Below, piece by piece: positions 4,762 to 5,840 of a DNA stretch of 5,840 bases. Source of the DNA: SIG701 sp045611685 (GTDB lineage Bacteria; Bacillota; Clostridia; Oscillospirales; CAG-272); contig JAZKXO010000065.1 of NCBI GenBank assembly GCA_045611685.1, positions 1 through 5,840 of the forward strand, written 5' to 3'. The first letter of the stretch is position 1, and each line of letters begins with the position of its first letter. The notes under the pieces were generated by a model, which was not told the origin of the DNA, made no database searches, and saw only the letters and a list, made by a program, of their open reading frames with translations. The position numbers were made by a program, and so were the translations under genes.

Positions 4762-5442
4762 ATGCCAGCTTTATTTATTGATTCGTGCAGTCAACTCAAA
4801 GCTATTTTAGAGAAAAGTGATTCTTTACCTCCTCATAACTGGTTAATATCGTATTTGGAATGTTATGATACTATCGGTTGGGAGGGCTGCGAAAAATGGG
4901 AAAAACAATCGTTCATACTGACTGACGAAGAACTTAAAAAAGATATCTATTTAAGAGATATGCAATTCATTTGGGGTGTCTTTTCTGCTATACCGGAGAA
5001 ATACAGCAGTCACGATATCGAGAAATATGCTCTCCCCGAACTTGAAAATCCAAATTATATGGCGAACCATATCAGTCCGCAACACCCGCTGGCTTTCTTG
5101 GAAATTTCTGTTTGGGATGGAAGTTATACATATATTTGTGCGCACGACGAAAAACTTTTGAAAGCTTTTATAGATCTACCGTATAGGGTAATTGATGCGG
5201 AAGAGGATAACCAAACTATGAATACGAATCTCCGCCGAATACAAGATATACTTCGAGATATGATTCCAAATGTATCTGATGTAGTCGCAAACGACGTTCA
5301 ATGGGAATGTTGGCACACATTATTTTCCAAATTTTCCAAGGAAAAAATAAAGGAAGAAATTACTGATGAAAGAATCCAAAAGGCAATAAAAGTGGCATAT
5401 AAAAAAGTTTCCGCCGAGGGATATCGTTTTAGATATACCTAA
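4762..5442 (+). CDS. Hypothetical protein, 226 aa
   Basis: I do not recognise the family. The 226-aa product has no signal peptide or membrane span and looks cytosolic. It is rich in aromatic residues and acidic stretches: GWEGCEKWEKQ (39-49), MQFIWGVFSAIP (67-78), QHPLAFLEISVWDGSYTYI (107-125), DAEEDN (145-150), and a Lys-rich C-terminal helix (about 190-215). The central block with WDGSYTYI followed by DEKLLKAF reads like a compact alpha/beta domain. Such single soluble genes in accessory regions are sometimes immunity proteins, but no toxin is present, so this is only a suggestion. The start is the ATG at 4762, seven bases after AGGAGG (4749-4754); an in-frame TTG at 4759 is too close to that site. 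The gene is visibly AT-richer than spoIIE, with codons such as TTA, ATA and AAA common, suggesting separate acquisition. Confidence 0.8.
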   Translation: MPALFIDSCSQLKAILEKSDSLPPHNWLISYLECYDTIGWEGCEKWEKQSFILTDEELKKDIYLRDMQFIWGVFSAIPEKYSSHDIEKYALPELENPNYMANHISPQHPLAFLEISVWDGSYTYICAHDEKLLKAFIDLPYRVIDAEEDNQTMNTNLRRIQDILRDMIPNVSDVVANDVQWECWHTLFSKFSKEKIKEEITDERIQKAIKVAYKKVSAEGYRFRYT

Positions 5443-5472
5443 TGGAATCCATACACTCCAAAATAAAAACAT

Positions 5473-5500
5473 CCCCGACAGACTTTAAAATCTGTCGGGG
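5473..5500. terminator. Terminator hairpin between convergent genes
   Basis: CCCCGACAGA (5473-5482) and TCTGTCGGGG (5491-5500) form a perfect 10-bp stem with an 8-base loop. On the minus strand the stem is followed by ATGTTTTTATTTT, a good terminator tail; on the plus strand it is followed by CTAATTATTTG, a weaker one. It lies 30 bases after the 226-aa gene and about 90 bases after the end of the minus-strand membrane gene, so it probably serves both. Confidence 0.85.
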
Positions 5501-5590
5501 CTAATTATTTGTTTCCTGCGGATTAAATAAGGCAAACTGATTTGTGATTTCTCCGATAAGAACATCACGCTTTTCAGGTTTGCGGTTTTT

Positions 5591-5840
5591 TTATGCTTTT
5601 TGAGCTTTCTTTTTTGCGTTTTCCTTGTCGCGCAGGCGGTAATCCTTTGAGCGACGCTTTTTGATAACGGTGGTGTAGGTCGCAAATGCAACGACGCCGA
5701 CCACGTTCGCGATCGCCGTAACGTGCACCCAAAGCTCGGTTGAGTTCTCGGTCTTAAGGCTCTCCCAAAGCGTGTTGGTATACGACTGTATCTCGGGTGT
5801 GAAGTTCTTGTAGCAGGCGGTGCCGTAGAGGGCGTTGTAC
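5591..5840 (-). CDS. Partial membrane protein, C-terminal end
   Basis: An open frame enters from the right edge on the minus strand and ends at TAA (5591-5593). The 82 visible residues begin YNALYGTACYKNFTPEI and contain one hydrophobic segment at about 38-59 (WVHVTAIANVVGVVAFATYTTVI), followed by a strongly basic tail (KKRRSKDYRLRDKENAKKKAQKA). By the positive-inside rule the tail is cytoplasmic and the preceding part lies outside. The codon use is regular and the segment order fits a real protein, unlike the competing frames here. The start and most of the gene lie beyond the window, and the family cannot be named from this end alone. It converges on the 226-aa gene, with the hairpin at 5473-5500 between them. 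Confidence 0.75.
   Translation of the reverse strand, partial: YNALYGTACYKNFTPEIQSYTNTLWESLKTENSTELWVHVTAIANVVGVVAFATYTTVIKKRRSKDYRLRDKENAKKKAQKA

Noticed and set aside
5485..5691. 68-codon minus-strand open frame near the right edge
   Set aside because: It overlaps the terminator hairpin and a better frame (ending at 5591) that runs through the window edge with a clear membrane segment and basic tail.

Overview
The window looks like chromosomal DNA of a spore-forming, fairly GC-rich Bacillota, most likely an uncultured clostridial lineage. The reasons are a full-length stage II sporulation phosphatase gene (spoIIE), AGGAGG-type ribosome binding sites, TTGACA/TATAAT-like promoters, and a small GC-stem inverted-repeat element of the kind I associate with gut Clostridia. 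This placement comes from gene content; no rRNA gene or other phylogenetic marker is present.

Layout. Bases 1-765 hold no gene. They contain a 13-bp hairpin (25-53), then about 465 bases of a hairpin-rich, non-coding repeat (copy 1, about 68-534), then a pyrimidine-rich stretch with the spoIIE promoter. spoIIE (766-3225, +) is the main gene: an 819-aa membrane phosphatase that activates sigma-F in the forespore. A second copy of the same repeat (about 3267-3734) follows it in the same orientation, so spoIIE sits between two direct repeats offset by about 3.2 kb. Terminator-like hairpins close the region (3753-3772, and a bidirectional one at 3784-3822).

From 3791 the character changes to small accessory genes. 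A 117-aa SLOG-fold (DprA/Smf-related) protein on the minus strand is divergent from a 56-aa Arc-like ribbon-helix-helix protein (4251-4421, +). They share a 106-bp intergenic region with a good sigma-A promoter on the minus strand and a pair of 10-bp direct repeats, so a small autoregulated module is plausible. Next come a long hairpin, a TTGTTT-17-TATAAT promoter, a 126-bp MITE-like element and several small hairpins. These form a leader of about 235 nt for an AT-richer unknown gene (226 aa, 4762-5442). A terminator hairpin (5473-5500) separates it from the C-terminal end of a membrane protein gene entering from the right on the minus strand (5591 to the window end).

The most interesting material is the repeat. 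Each copy carries two REP-like hairpins, each with a GTAG at its base, in inverted orientation. Their stems differ from each other by paired compensatory changes, and other hairpins in the element also covary between the two copies. This points to a structured, dispersed element maintained at DNA or RNA level, possibly analogous to REP/BIME elements moved by a REP-associated tyrosine transposase.
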